NCBI GenBank assembly: GCA_030762935.1
Contig: CM060892.1
Location: 89,455,827-89,519,826, forward strand
DNA from: Hymenopus coronatus
Taxonomy: Eukaryota; Arthropoda; Insecta; Mantodea; Hymenopodidae
Direction of reading: 5' to 3'
DNA: 64,000 nucleotides
Position numbers and translations under genes: made by a program. Shown here piece after piece: positions 1 to 12,109 of the stretch (position 1 is its first letter; every line of letters begins with the position of its first letter). The notes beneath the pieces were generated by a model that searched no databases, was not told where the DNA came from, and saw nothing but the letters and a program-made list of their open reading frames with translations.

Positions 1-555
1 TCAAGTATTTGCTGTCAATATCACAGAGGCGGTTCTTAATCCTCCAAATACTGCGTCTGTTTCCCTGCCCCGTCTCCAAATGTATCCCATCCCAATGGTT
101 TTGATGCTCACATAGGGAAACCTTATATTCAGCTGTTCACGGTAGCAGACTGCCCTGATTAGAACATGGTATCCGTGGACGATACTCAGCCAATATCTAA
201 CTGCTCTGGTTTTGCACTTTCTCAGAAGCGCCGCGAATTCCCTAATTATTCCGCTGTGGACCGTATCCCTCCATATTCCCAAAATTCCTTTAAAAATGGG
301 TTCTTATTTGGTCCAGATTCCTTGTTTGTTCCTACCCTAAAATTTCTCCTTCATATGTCATCGTGGATATAACTGTCACTCCAGTAAGATTACGGATATA
401 TCTGGAATTCTGCTACGTATCCGGAGAGCTTCCGCTGCTTATACCCTTGACTTGTGTTTCGTTATGTGGGCGTGTTTTGTCCATTTTCCGTTAATTGTGA
501 ATTTGAGTCCTAAGTACACAACATTTAACATTGTCCAGCATCTGTCCTGCATATG
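1..555 (-). pseudogene. Non-LTR retrotransposon reverse transcriptase fragment
   Basis: Read on the minus strand in changing frames, this stretch gives YLGLKFTINGKWTKH near 450-520. That resembles the YLG...NG block that follows the catalytic region in non-LTR reverse transcriptases. Further on, KTRAVRYWLSIVHG lies near 160-230 and resembles the later helical region of such proteins (xxxxxYWLKIxx). The order of the two blocks is right for one element on the minus strand. Stops and frame changes break it, so it is not functional, and it runs off the left edge of the window. The family match is from memory of the motifs; the clade is not determined. Confidence 0.5.
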
Positions 556-590
556 ACTATGTCTCATCCCTGCTATAAACGGAATCATTT

Positions 591-1388
591 TTATTTTCTC
601 TATACGCACTATGTACATAGTGTATAGAGAGGGTATTGCACTCCGCCAAAAAAGTCGATACCGAGATTTCACCGGAAATATATGTTTTAGAGTCCCCTGT
701 ATCCAAAAAAAGTACTTACAGAAAAAGGTCCGTGTGTCCGCGAACACGATAACAAACAACGAAAAGTCAGTAAAATACCACATTTGGTATTTATATAAGT
801 TTAGTGTCTTCCAGGTATGCGACACGAAGACTGAGAAAAATCCCCCACCCCAAACTACCCTTTACATGGAACTTTTTTTCGAAAATTATGATTTTCTAAA
901 AAATGGCTTTAACGATTTTGATTATAATATCGTATATTAAAGTTATTTACCTGAAAAATAAAATGTATATTTTGAATTTTCTGGGAACAGCCTCTGAAGA
1001 CTACTTTATTCTTGATGAATTTTCATAACTACTAAACCATAAGAAACAAAAACTTAACCCACAAAAAATGTAGAGCACGTTAAAACACACAATTTATGTT
1101 ATATACATTTTTTTCGTGGAGTTGATCGTTTTTGAGATATTCCTTTTTCTTGGTTCCAGCTTTGAAAAACTTATACTTTTCTCAAACAGGAATTTGTCAA
1201 CTCCTGTCCATACAAACAAAGGAACATCAGTCACATAGCAACCAGCTTTTGGCTTTCACTTTAACCTATGGTACTCCACTATTTCTGCTAATTTTTCTCG
1301 ATTAGCATGAAATAAATAAAAGATAAGCGTATTAACAATAATAATTTACAGAGATATAGAGAAAGTCATGTGAATGGAACACATCAGA
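591..1388 (-). mobile_element. HF repeat, near-full copy 1
   Basis: This copy reads hairpin first on the plus strand. The hairpin TCTCTATACG-CACTATGTACATAGTG-TATAGAGA spans about 597-630. The body follows: ACCGGAAATATATG, a changed (GT) spot, the diverged palindrome (ATACCACATTTGGTAT), CTGGGAACAGCCTCTGAAGA and AGCAACCAGCTTTTG. It ends with GAACACATCAGA, the reverse complement of the family 5' end TCTGATGTGTTC. There is no coding capacity; short reading frames here are incidental. Confidence 0.85.
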
Positions 1389-2083
1389 TTTTTTAAAGTT
1401 ATTGCCTTAATCTTGTTCACATTGACTATAAGTAGTCATTCAACAAAATATTCCTTAAATGTGACCAGTCCTCATTACAGTCCGTTAATTGTCCGTAGAA
1501 TGCAACACTTAAGTCGTGCTCGTATCATCTAATCAATCTACTTAGCTGACAAGTGACAGGCGCGAAGTAGAAGGGAATAAAGGTCAATTTAAGTTGTGGA
1601 ATATTTATAGTGGTGAAGTACTATGTAGGCTATTTAGCATTTTACACAAATAGTTATGGTTATACATAGAAGGAGAAGCTGGGAACAGGTGACATTGATA
1701 CACTAAGAAGAAATGCAAAATAATAACGATGTTAGATTATTCCAAGTGTTAGTAAGAAGCCAAAAGAAAAAAAAAAACAATACTAACATGTTCAAAAACA
1801 GTAGTGTAGGATAAAAAAGGAAGGAATCAACGTTCTTGTAGGGATAATCTTAAAAAGAAAACAAGAAGGCTGGGGAAAAAGAAAAACACTCCAGTTAACG
1901 TAATATATTGGGATAGCGTAAAGCGGAATGCGGCGCATCGTTCTTTCTTTGTTGTTTGAAAGCATTCCACCCATTCTGAGCGTAATTTTGACGAGAGTAA
2001 ACCGAAAATACCCTACCAATTTAATGCTTCATTTTATATATCTATACTTGTTTGACATGTATTTTTCTGCCTGTAAAATCGTA
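1389..2083. other. No recognised feature
   Basis: AT-rich single-copy-looking DNA with a short A-run near 1765-1780. I see no coding signal, RNA gene or repeat that I can name. Confidence 0.6.
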
Positions 2084-3002
2084 TTACTCTCTCTAGCACG
2101 TATGTAAAACGTGCAGGGATATGTAAAGTGCATAGAGAACATATATTCAACCCAAAAATCCGATACCGAGATCTCACTGGAAATACATGTTTTAGGATCC
2201 TCTGAATTACAAAAAAAAAATATTTTTGAAAAGGGTCCTTGTGTGTGGGTGTGTGTGGACAGCATAACATTTCGGTTACATACCAAACTTGATATTCAAG
2301 TTCAGTATCTTCCAAGATTTTCAAGAAAATCCCTCACCCAAAACTACCATAATTTTATGCGGACATTTTTAAAAAATTATGATTTTCTCAAAAATGGATC
2401 TAGGGTTTTGATTAAAATAGTATTTTAACCCCTAGTATTTTTATGACATACAAAACGTATATTTGAATTATCTGGGAATATCCTCTGAAGACCTGTTCAT
2501 TCCCGATGACTTTCGTACAACTTTTGCATAATTTTTAAACGTAAGAGATAGGCAAAAACTTACTACACAAAAATACTGATCTGATTAAAACACATAATTT
2601 ATGTCACATTCATTTTTGTTGTAGTATTAACCGTTTCCGAGATATTACATTATATTGGTTTCAGTTTTAAGCTACAAACTTTTCTCAAGCGGTAAATCTC
2701 TTTCTTTTTGTCTTTCTTTTGTTTACTCCTGTTGAATATAGAGGGCCGAATTTCAATTATTTCATATAACGACCGGCTTTCAAAAGATTTGACTATCGCT
2801 CTAGCCTAATGTGTTTCCTTATTTCCGTTTTGTTACAAAGAAACTAGTAAGACGAATTCCGCTACTAGTAATCTCAAGTAGCATGTTGTGATAAAAGAAT
2901 AATAGTTTGTTGTTGTTTTTTTTTTTTTGTTTTTTTTTAAGAAAGGTTTGCGGAGCAGCTAGAAAGAGTCTAGAAAGAGTCATGTGAACGGAATACGTCA
3001 TA
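2084..3002 (-). mobile_element. HF repeat, diverged copy 2
   Basis: The hairpin end is decayed (TTACTCTCTCTAGCACGTATG...), but the order of blocks is kept: CCCAAAAATCCGATACCGAGATCTCACTGG, a short GT run near 2236-2263, the palindrome region (ACCAAACTTGATATTC) and CTGGGAATATCCTCTGAAG. The 5' end AGAGTCATGTGAACGGAATACGTCA lies near 2976-3002. A T-rich tract at 2910-2940 lies inside the copy. Confidence 0.75.
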
Positions 3003-3385
3003 TTTGAAATACTAAAAGAACAAAGAGGAGAGATAAAGTGCAAGTGGAGGTTAAAGCTTTTACAATGGACATAAATAACAATATAGATATTTCACTATTT
3101 TGTGGTATGTGATTCACAATATAACAGATTGGTAAACCGATTGCAGCTGAGCCCACAAAAGTAACAAAAATGTTCCCTATTTAACCTGTAACCACTTTTA
3201 AGCTTGAGATGCTCTAAAGCAGCAAATTTTACTAAATTTATCTCAATAAAATCTAATCAATTGTACACCAAGCATTTGTACATTATAAGATCAGAGGGGA
3301 AGTCAAACTTACGTATTCCACTCCGTGTGAAGCATTGCCGAAATGCTGCAACGTAATGGAATGTTAGTACAAACAAGACTTTCCT

Positions 3386-3388
<3 letters not shown>
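3003..3388. other. No recognised feature
   Basis: AT-rich DNA between an HF copy and a CT microsatellite. No gene or repeat recognised. Confidence 0.5.

Positions 3389-3454
<66 letters not shown>
3389..3454. repeat. (CT)n microsatellite
   Basis: An uninterrupted CT run of about 66 bp. The Arg-Glu and Glu-Arg reading frames seen on the minus strand here are products of this repeat and not proteins. Confidence 0.97.
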
Positions 3455-3459
<5 letters not shown>

Positions 3460-4195
3460 CCTATTCGGCAATATGGTTTACTTTGGACGAGCCAACCAAT
3501 ATCTGCTGCTAAGAATGATGCACAGAGCCTTAATAGATGAACCAAATGATTGTCGTGTAGTCTACGATGATACTAGTTTTAGTTTAATCCATTTGAGAGA
3601 AGCTTTGCTCGCAAATATATATATATGGAACTAAATGTGACGCAAATAATCAATTTTTTTTTTTTTAAATGAATCCTTATGCTATGATTTAAATATTCCC
3701 AACTTCTTTCCGTCTTTTTATGTTCATACAAAGTTTAGAACAAATATGGGTGGAACCTCCGAAAGTATTATAAAAAGGATATCCTGCGTTTCAAAACTGG
3801 CATGTTGTTTACGTTAACTTATAAACCACATTCGCTATTGAGAACTGTGACATTGTACCACCCCCCCCCCTTGATTGAAGTGGTTCTGATGTCTGTACCT
3901 TTGGACATGCTTGTTCTAGACGGTTTAAGGACTGAAAACTACATATATAATGGAGCATGGCAAAGGCCGGCTACTGAAAACATCCTCTATCCAGCTTACA
4001 TAAATGAAAATTCATGTTATGAATATAATATGTACATATAACGATAAACAATATATTTACCCAAACCGGTACAAATGGATTTAGTTATATCCGATTACAA
4101 GTAATTACATTGTGTATTTTTCCCAATGGATGCCTAAAATGTTATTAGCTGTTCACAGAATCACAGTAGTCTGAAATAATGAACAATGATGTTCT
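3455..4195. other. No recognised feature
   Basis: AT-rich DNA with a T-run at about 3653-3665 and a run of ten C at about 3860-3870. A 79-codon open frame at 3802-4041 has no recognisable motif and no supporting context. Confidence 0.5.
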
Positions 4196-4993
4196 TTACT
4201 TTCTGTAGCACGTATATACAAAGTACATAGTAGCTAGAAAAGGTATTGTATTCTACCCAATAATTTTATGTCGAGATTTCACCTGAAATATATGTTTTAA
4301 GGTCACTTAAGTCCGAAAAAAGCCTTTTTAAAAAAAAAAGTGTGTGTGTGTGTGTGTGTCTACCTCTATCGACAGCATAGCCTAAAAACGAAAGGACCGT
4401 TAATAGAAAACTTCGTATTTATGTTTAATATGTTCCAACAATGCGACACGAAGATTTAAAAAAAGTATCGCCCCCCCACCACAAACATGGGACATTTTAT
4501 CAAATTTTTTTTCACGAAATAACAAAAATGATTAAAATGCTGTATATTATGTATATTTATATCACAAATAAAACGCATATTTCAAATTTTCTGGGAATAC
4601 ATGTACTCTGGATGAGTTTTATAGAATTTTGTATAACGTTTAAACCATAAGATAAAGACAAAACTTAGTACTCAAAAAATGTAGATCTCGTTAAAGTACA
4701 TAATTTATGTCATGTGTTTTCGATATTCCTAATTTTTGGTTTCGCTTTTAAACTACCAAACATTTCTCAAACGAGACCACGCAAAACGAACCGAATCTCA
4801 AATTTTTCGCATAAAGCCGTTTTTAAAAGATTTGACTGTCGCTTTAGTCTATTGTATTCCCTTATATCCCTTCTACTTATTACGAACAGTTTTGCAACAT
4901 TATCTTGACCAGCATGAATAAGAGAAAAGAATAAGCTTTTGTAACAATAGATAGTGAACAAGAAGAGACGGTTATGCAAATATAACACACTAA
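4196..4993 (-). mobile_element. HF repeat, diverged copy 3 (tandem with copy 4)
   Basis: Starts TTTACTTTCTGTAGCACG with a decayed hairpin and carries a GT run at about 4340-4361 at the family's usual spot. CTGGGAATAC and the late block TAGCATGAATAAGAGAAAAGAATAAGC (decayed) follow. Its 5' end runs within a few bases into the hairpin end of the next copy, so copies 3 and 4 are head to tail. Confidence 0.7.
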
Positions 4994-4997
4994 ATTT

Positions 4998-5963
4998 TTA
5001 CTTTTTCTAGCACGTATGTAAACTGTACAGAAGATATTGTATTCCACCCAAGCACTTCATACAGAGATTTCACCGGAAATATATTTTTGAGGTCCGCGAT
5101 TAAAAACAAGAAGTATTTTTAGAAAAAGTTCAATGGATGGATGGATGGATGGATGGATGGATGGATGGATGGATGGATGGATGGATGGATGGATGGATGG
5201 ATGGATGGATGGATGGATGGATGGATGGATGATCATAACTCAAAAAGGAAATTTACTATTTAAGTATCTTCAGAGAATGCAGCACGAAGATTTTCAAGAA
5301 CTTCCACCTAGCCCAAACTATCCTTTACATGGAATTTTTTTCAAAATTTTGATTTTTTCAAAAACGGCTTTAACGGGTTTCATTAAAATAAAACTATTTA
5401 CATGACAACTAACATTTAAATTTTTAATTTTCGAGGAATAACCTCTGAAGTTCTTTTCATTGTGAATGATTTTTTGCATACCTGCTAAATCGTAAGAAAT
5501 AGACAAAAACTTACTGCACAAAATATCATCAAAACACAAAATTCAAGTAATTTGCATTTTTTGTTTGAGTCAATAAGTAAATTAAACTATTATAGAATTT
5601 ATTTAACTGGTGTAATTAGAAGGTAAAAGAAACCCTTTTTAAAGTTTAATATTATAATCGTTTCCTAGATATTCCTTTTTATTGTTTAAATTTGAACATA
5701 GTTAAGCTTTTCTCAAACCGGAAACCGTACGTGTTTCTTTCGAATTGCTCCTGGCTATACAAAGAAGCAACTTTAATGGCAACCCTTAACGGCAGGTTTC
5801 AAACATTTGAATTTAGTGATGGCAAAATGTATTCCATTAGTTCCCTTTTACTTCTAAAGAACATTCTGCTCTTTATTAGCATGTAGTAGAAAGAGGATCA
5901 GTCCTTTGTAAGAAGTTTGTTTGTAGAACAGGTGGGAAAACTCATGTGAATGGAACACATCCG
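4998..5963 (-). mobile_element. HF repeat copy 4 with TGGA expansion
   Basis: Starts TTACTTTTTCTAGCACG. The family blocks ACCGGAAATATAT, TAGAAAAAGTTC, CTTCAGAGAATGCAGCACGAAGATTT and the end TCATGTGAATGGAACACATCCGA are present. The internal spot that is GT-rich in other copies holds a 100-bp (ATGG)n array instead. Confidence 0.8.
5133..5232. repeat. (ATGG)n microsatellite inside HF copy 4
   Basis: About 25 tandem ATGG units. It sits just after the TTTTTAGAAAAAG block and before ATAACTCAAAAA, which is the position of GT runs in other HF copies. A repetitive MDGWMDGW frame here is a product of the array. Confidence 0.97.
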
Positions 5964-6740
5964 ACTTGTTTAATATAGAATTTGAACATTCTTTGCTTTA
6001 AAGCTAGCGAATAGTTGTTGCTTTGCTCATCAGCTGTGCTGAATTACCCATTGAGAGTTAGGTCAGTGACTGAGCTTCCGAATAACTGCTGATCGATATA
6101 AGCAGCTGCATTAAGGTCTTTTCGCTCGAGGATAAACTGCGAGTAAAGAGACCATACAGACAGTTTGACCCAGTCTTTGCTTTCCTCACGTTTTTACGCA
6201 ATATTAACAACAATTAGAAACTGTGAAATGCAAATAATCCTAGCTCTTTTTCGTGGTGCTTCTTGCCACCATCTATAAATTATTATGGAGAGACCAATGA
6301 GTACCATCTAGGTGGTCACGGTTACAGAGAGAAATAATTAAAATGTGTAGTCCATTTGCAAGACGTGTTATGTTCATGTAAACGAAAGTTTGGGAAATTA
6401 TGAAAAAGGTATTCCAGGCTCTACACATTAAACTGAAATGTAATTTTTGCTCTAAAACGTTTGAAAGTAACTTTGAGATCATATAAATCCAGCTCAAACG
6501 GGAGTTTATTAAAGTGATTAAAATTGCTTGGGCATAACACATTTTGCAATTGTAAGGTGGACATATAATTTAAAAATATTTAATTATATATGAATAATAT
6601 TTTTCTTTATTATATTTGTATACAAAATTGTGATGCTTTTGGGGAAAATACGCAGGAACAGCTACATTCAAACAAAATGAAGTATGGTCACTGAAAAAAG
6701 CGCTAAGAAAATGTCAGTGTAACACAAAAAAAAATATATA
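5964..6740. other. No recognised feature
   Basis: AT-rich DNA. A minus-strand open frame at 6273-6542 (89 codons) shows no motif I recognise. It could belong to the decayed element to its right, but nothing supports that. Confidence 0.5.
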
Positions 6741-8420
6741 TCATGACTGTATCTCGAGGAAAGATGTCTTTATTTATGTCATTCTCTGGGAATTTATCAA
6801 TGTCGAAGTTATTAACTTCTTTTACAATATTTTTTCGTAAGCTTGCAGCAGAGATTTACAGAATCTTAGTCTTTCTTCAAATTTCCATTCTTCACCAAAA
6901 TGTAGTGCTACGAATCTGCGAATACCGTTCAATTTTGCGTCTTTAAGCTTAACTCCTTTTTCCATATGTATTGGTCAAATGCGAGTTACATGCTTGCCCC
7001 ATTTACATATTCCTTATGGTTGTATTAGTACAACATCCCTATTATAGATCGGCTCACCACGAAGCAGAAGACCATCATCTCTTGACTGTGACAGAATAAT
7101 CCGTTTCGATGCTTGGAATTTGAAATGCCATGAAGCTAGTGGTTAAATAATGTCATCAATAGCAGATTTTCAATCATAGAGAGGACAGTCTAGTCCCAAG
7201 TGAACAACAGTTGTAAATTTCCAGTAACAGACTCATGTTCTTCAGGTTAAATAATTGATACTTTTTTTAAAAGTCGCTCAACTTTACCAAACACCCTGTC
7301 AGAGGGATGAAAGACTGTCCTAGTACGGGGAACACTAAAACTGTTGTCTATAATTTTTAGGAGTTTCACTAATTAACAACTTTATCTTCAGTCCAAACAT
7401 AAGAAAATGTGTTGCGAACAGTTTGAGAAGTTCCCTGACAGATTGTGCAGTTGTACAAATACATTTGGCGAGCGTATTAAGCTCCTGGTCTTTAATTTTT
7501 GGAAGGACCAAACTTTTTGTCAGTCATAACTCAAAGTAAGATACCGTTCTTCGTGAGACTTAAGTTGAACAAAAAATGCATTAGCTCGGGATTCATGTAC
7601 TTTTTAAGCTGTAATGGTAATTCATCTGTTATGGAGTTTGCAGTGTTTGTAATGTTCTCCTTCGTTCGTACACATGTTGAACAGCAATCAGTTGTAGGAC
7701 TTGCAAAGCTTATACTGTACTCTCTAACAAATACACTTCGAAAATATTTATAATGGACAGGAAGCTCCTTGTCATGAGCTTTCTTGTACTCATCACACCT
7801 AAGTGAAAGGCTCAAATGGCTTGAAAGGTATTGCTTTGTTATATTTTTTGATCAATTTATTACATACATTTTGAAGACGAGATATTCCTCTTTGAAGCAA
7901 CCATAGGAACATGTTTCTACATACCAGCGTGGTCATTTTCCTTTCTCCACATTTACTCGGTAAATTATATTTTACTGATACAGACTTGTTGAAACCACTT
8001 GCCTCTCATCTAGATGCCCCGGGTTTGATCCCAAGTGACCGCAGGTGAGATTTGTGGTGGTCTAAGTGGCGCAGGGGTGGGTTTTCTCCGCTTCTCCGGT
8101 TTGCTCCGCCATCGCATTTCACCAGTGCTCCATCTTCATTCCATGTATCATCAGTTTAAATACTACAAAAAAAAAAAAAGACTTGTTGAAAGAATCCTTG
8201 CGATATTGTTTGTATTTTGGTGCTTTTTTGGTGATTTCACCGTCACATACTTCAGAACCATTTCATTTTGTACATGTAGATTTGGCCCCTGTTAGAACTT
8301 CTGGTTGATTCTCTATACATCATGCAATATAACTTCTGAGCACCTAAATTTTGAATTTTGAGGAAGGTGACAAACTGGGCTTCTTGGAAAACCTTCTGCG
8401 ATGTATCTTAAATAGTGTAA
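6740..8420 (-). pseudogene. Transposase-like pseudogene with Cys motif, family uncertain
   Basis: The minus strand gives a 94-codon open stretch (7815-7531). It includes HYKYFRSVFVREYSISFASP followed at once by TTDCCSTC, a pattern like the 'YYxxFxxxFNxSFxxPxxDxCxxC' segment of a widespread animal transposase-like gene. Other frames give fragments that could belong to the same protein: RWYVETCSYGCFKEEY near 7900 and KFEERLRFCKSLLQAYEKIL near 6850-6910. A SINE splits the copy at 7995-8179, and stops and frame changes are frequent. I infer a dead transposon copy; the family name is unsure. Confidence 0.4.
7995..8179 (+). mobile_element. tRNA-derived SINE (family S3) with 12-bp target duplication
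   Basis: A 185-bp insert ends in an A-run of about 13. The same 12 bases, GACTTGTTGAAA, lie at 7983-7994 and again at 8180-8191, which is a perfect target-site duplication. The head holds a box-B-like GGGTTTGATCCC near 8021-8032. The tail block CACCAGTGCTCCA...CCATGTATCATCAG recurs in the fragment at 26210-26345. It interrupts the transposase-like pseudogene and so is younger than it. Confidence 0.8.
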
Positions 8421-10029
8421 TTTGTAATATTATAATGTAATTGCATGTTTACAAAAACGATACTAAACAGCATAACTAGTTGCTATATAGATAAATAAAT
8501 TACTTTACTAACATTAAAATGAAGGACACAGTAACTGAATATAAACTCCATTTTTTTGCCTTGTTTCTTTTCCAGGAATGTTCCTTTGTCTTTTTTCAAT
8601 TGAGTAGCTAGTGTTACTTTGTTGTTTGCGGCTGCCACTATGTTTTCTTCATTCATGATTATTATTAATTGACTTTATTAAACTGTGGTACAATTAAACT
8701 CTCAATGGTAGATTTATGGTTGGACAAAACACATTTTGCAGATTTCAAAAATGACATTATGTATCTGTAAAGTAGGACATAACTTTTATTGCATCTGTAC
8801 TTACCTTTCCAATCGTTTCTATCATAGATATAACATGTTCAGTGACTGCATTTGTGGCTTTATTAATAGAGGAGGTCTCAAAGAACAACATGAACCAAAA
8901 CCAAAAATAATCGGTGGACATAACGTTTAGCAAATGGACTACTCAAATGAGAATTAGGATATCTAAGAATACACATGAGATAAGAAAGTTGGGTGAATTA
9001 TTAGAAAAAGACCAAGAGGAATATAAAAGGGGAATTTAAAAATACTAAATTCATAATTGGAAGGATGTCTATCAAAAAAATTGGTATATTTAAATATAAG
9101 GGAGTTAACAATTAGGTAGATAGTGAACCTGGTGTATAATATATTAACAACCACGGTGTTTACTTACATTTGTACCCGAGGCAACTCAAATGTATGTATA
9201 CAGGTTGTTTTACCATAAAGGAAGAGGTGGTGTAAGTATATGTAATACCTGCATAGTAATTACAGTTATGTTGGAAGTGTAACAAATTCATTAATTCAAG
9301 TAATTACCAAGTCATATTTTGTCACAAAAACTAACCCTAATAATTTTTCATTTAATCCTAACTGTAGTTACACTTTATGTGTTTAAAACTATTATGCTTG
9401 TTAAAGAAAAGAAGCAATTTAGCATGCTCAAAAAATATTGTCATACATATGGTACGAGGGAAACAAATGATTTTCACAGGGCGAACAAAAATAAAATTCA
9501 AACTGATAAGGGCCCAGATAAAGTAGGAGCCGTATTGTATAATAAATTACTATTGGCAATTAACGCACTAAAGATTCAAAATTTGAATTTGTATAAAATT
9601 ATCCATTATAGGTAAATGCTTGTGTAATATTAATTATAATGTATATATGTATGTAAATAATTGCATTTCGTAAATAACTTATGTAGTCTGATTTTGTAGC
9701 TAAGATTGACAATTTTAGACGCTCTTGTAAGAGTCTTTTAGATAAATAAACAATATGATATGCTCAAATCACAAAACTCTCTCCACACACACTCCTCTAC
9801 AAACTATTCTTATTACTTCCATTTTTTATAAATCTACATTTATTTTCATCTTATATTTACATTCGTGGGATACGGCAAATAAGGAATAATTAGATTCTTA
9901 CAGAGAAGCTACAGAGGTAGATGCTAAAAAGAAGAGTCAAGTAACTAAAGAGGAATTGAAAAGGAACGAAAGAATAGGTATACAAGGTAGGTTTTATATT
10001 AAGTGACATGCAACGTAGCCAATAATTCA
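8421..10029. other. No recognised feature
   Basis: About 1.6 kb of AT-rich DNA. Open frames at 8736-8930 and 9319-9615 (98 codons) have no recognisable motif, and their composition matches the surrounding AT-rich DNA. I treat them as chance. Confidence 0.5.
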
Positions 10030-10140
10030 TGTCGTGCTCGCCTCTGTAGTGAGGTAGTAGCCTGTCTATTTAACATTCAAGAGCTCCCGAGTTCGAATCT
10101 CGGTTAGGGTTAGTTAACCAGGCAATCTTGCAGATATATA
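10030..10140 (+). mobile_element. tRNA-like SINE head
   Basis: A box-B-like AGTTCGAATCTCGG lies at about 10092-10105, preceded by GCCTCTGTAGTGAGGTAGTAGCC, which resembles a decayed box A. The spacing fits a tRNA-derived promoter. The body after it is short and AT-rich, and no target duplication was found. Confidence 0.4.
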
Positions 10141-10301
10141 CAGAATAATAGGAGCCGTAAATTTTATCAACACCATAATTATTATAAAACCAATTTACAT
10201 AGCTCAAGCCCAAATATCTTTTTTTCGTCTGATAAGTTGGAATTACTGCACTTCTATTGCTGTAAACCTAAATTTGCTGGTGTAGACATATTCTAAAAAA
10301 A

Positions 10302-11180
10302 TCTTATGTGTTCCATTCACATGACCATCTGTACATCTCTGCAACAAATTATTGTTAGAAAGACTATGCATATATTTACTTCATGCTAATTGAGAAAAAA
10401 TTAGCAGAAATGGTCTTATTACTTGCTTCCTTGTAAGTAGAAGCGCAATAAGGGAGTAATATAGGTTAAAGCGGTAGTCAAAAATTGGTTGCTATGTGAC
10501 TGAAGTTCCTTTGTTTGTATGTATGGGCAGGAGTTGACAAATTCCTGTATGAGAAATGTTTTTCAAAGCTGAAACCAAATATAAGGAATATCTAAAAAAT
10601 GATCAACTTCACGAAAAAATGTTTATAATATAAATTTTGTTTTAACGAGCTCTATATTTTTTGTGTGGCAAGTTCTTGTCCAACTCTTATGGTTTAGCAG
10701 TTATGCAAAATTTCGTAAAATCGTCCAGAATAAAGTAGTCTTCAGAGGCTATTCCCAGAAAATTCAACATATACATTTTATTTGTCGGGTAAATATCTTT
10801 AACATACGATATTTTCATCCAAAATTTTAGAGCCGCTTTTAATAAAATCAAAATTTTCGAAAAAAGTACCATGTAAAGGGTAGTTCGGGGTGGCGGGATT
10901 TTCCTGAAAAGCTTCTTGTCGCATCCTCGGAAGATACCAAACTTAAATACCAAGTTTGGTATTCAACGGTATTTTCGTTTTTGAGCTATGCTGCCCACAG
11001 ACACACACAGACAGACAGATAGGCAGGCAGGCACACACATGGACATTTTTCTAAAAATGCTTTTTTTGGATTCAGCCAGTCTCAAAACATGTATTGCGTT
11101 GAAATCTCGGTATCGAATTTTTGGATGCAATACAATATCTTTTCTACACACTATGTACATAGTAAGTATAGAGAAAGTAA
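10302..11180 (+). mobile_element. HF repeat, full copy 5 (tandem pair, first)
   Basis: Preceded by an A-run and starts TCTTATGTGTTCCATTCACATGAC (decayed TCTGATG). It keeps the family order through TAGCAGTTATGCAAAATTT, GAGGCTATTCCCAGAAAATTC, ATACCAAGTTTGGTATTC, a short CA/CAGA run and the hairpin CACTATGTACATAGT. It ends TAGAGAAAGTAA at 11180. The next copy begins four bases later. Confidence 0.88.
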
Positions 11181-11184
11181 AAAA

Positions 11185-11907
11185 TCTGATGTGTTACACT
11201 CATATGAATTTCTCTAGCTGCTCTACAAAACTCCTACAAAAGATTATTCTTCTTTGTACACAATGCTAATCAAGATAAATGTTAGCAGAATGGTATTACT
11301 TAGTTACTTATAAGTAGAAGGGAATAAGGGAATGCACTATGCTAAAGTGTTTGTGAAATGTTTTAAAAGCTATCGTTATGCGAGTGTCATTGCAAATCAC
11401 TTCTTTGCTTGGCCAGGAGTAGAACAAAAGAAAAACACACTTTGTGTGAGAAAAGTTTAAGTACCTACTGCACATTTGAAACCAATAACACGGAATATCT
11501 CGAAAACGGCTACCTCCACAACAAAAACGTAAAGGACATAAATTGTGTTTTGTCATGAGGTACATTTTTTGTGTAGTACATTTCTTTCTATCTCTTACGG
11601 TTTAGCAGTTAAGCAAAATTCAGCAAATTCATCCAGAATAAAGGGGTCTTCAGAGGCTTTTCCCAAAAAATTCGAGATGTACATTTTATTTTGGACATAA
11701 ATAGCTTTAATATACGGGATTTTAATCAAAATCATTAGAGCCATTTTTAAGCAAATCAAAATTTTTGAAATTTTTTCCATGAAAAGAGTAGTTTGTGGTG
11801 GGGGGAATTTTTGGAAAATCTTTGTGTCGCATCCTTGGAAGATACTAAACCTAAATACCAAGTTTGGTATTTAACGGTATGTTTGTTTTAGGGTTATGCT
11901 GTCCACA

Positions 11908-11959
<52 letters not shown>

Positions 11960-12103
11960 TCTTTTTTTTAAGAAGTATTTTCTCGGACTCAGGGGACCCC
12001 AAAACATATATTTCCAGTGAAATCTCGGTATCGAATTTTTGGGTGCATTACAATACCGTCTTTATCCCTATGTACACTGTTCATATGGGGCTAGAGAAAG
12101 TAA
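11185..12103 (+). mobile_element. HF repeat copy 6 (tandem pair, second)
   Basis: Begins TCTGATGTGTTACACTCATATG directly after copy 5, in the same orientation. It keeps GAGGCTTTTCCCAAAAAATTCG and ATACCAAGTTTGGTATTT, has a 48-bp CA run at the family's usual spot, and ends GCTAGAGAAAGTAA with a decayed hairpin. It differs at many places from copy 5, so this is not a recent tandem duplication. Confidence 0.85.
11909..11956. repeat. (AC)n microsatellite inside HF copy 6
   Basis: 24 AC units, located between GCTGTCCACAG and CGGATCTTTTT, the family's microsatellite-prone position. Confidence 0.97.
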
Positions 12104-12109
12104 AAAGTG

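Noticed and set aside
3257..3545. Arg-Glu repeat frames
   Set aside because: Translation of the (CT)n run on the minus strand; no other coding evidence.
5133..5405. 90-codon frame of repeated MDGW
   Set aside because: Translation of the ATGG microsatellite inside an HF repeat.
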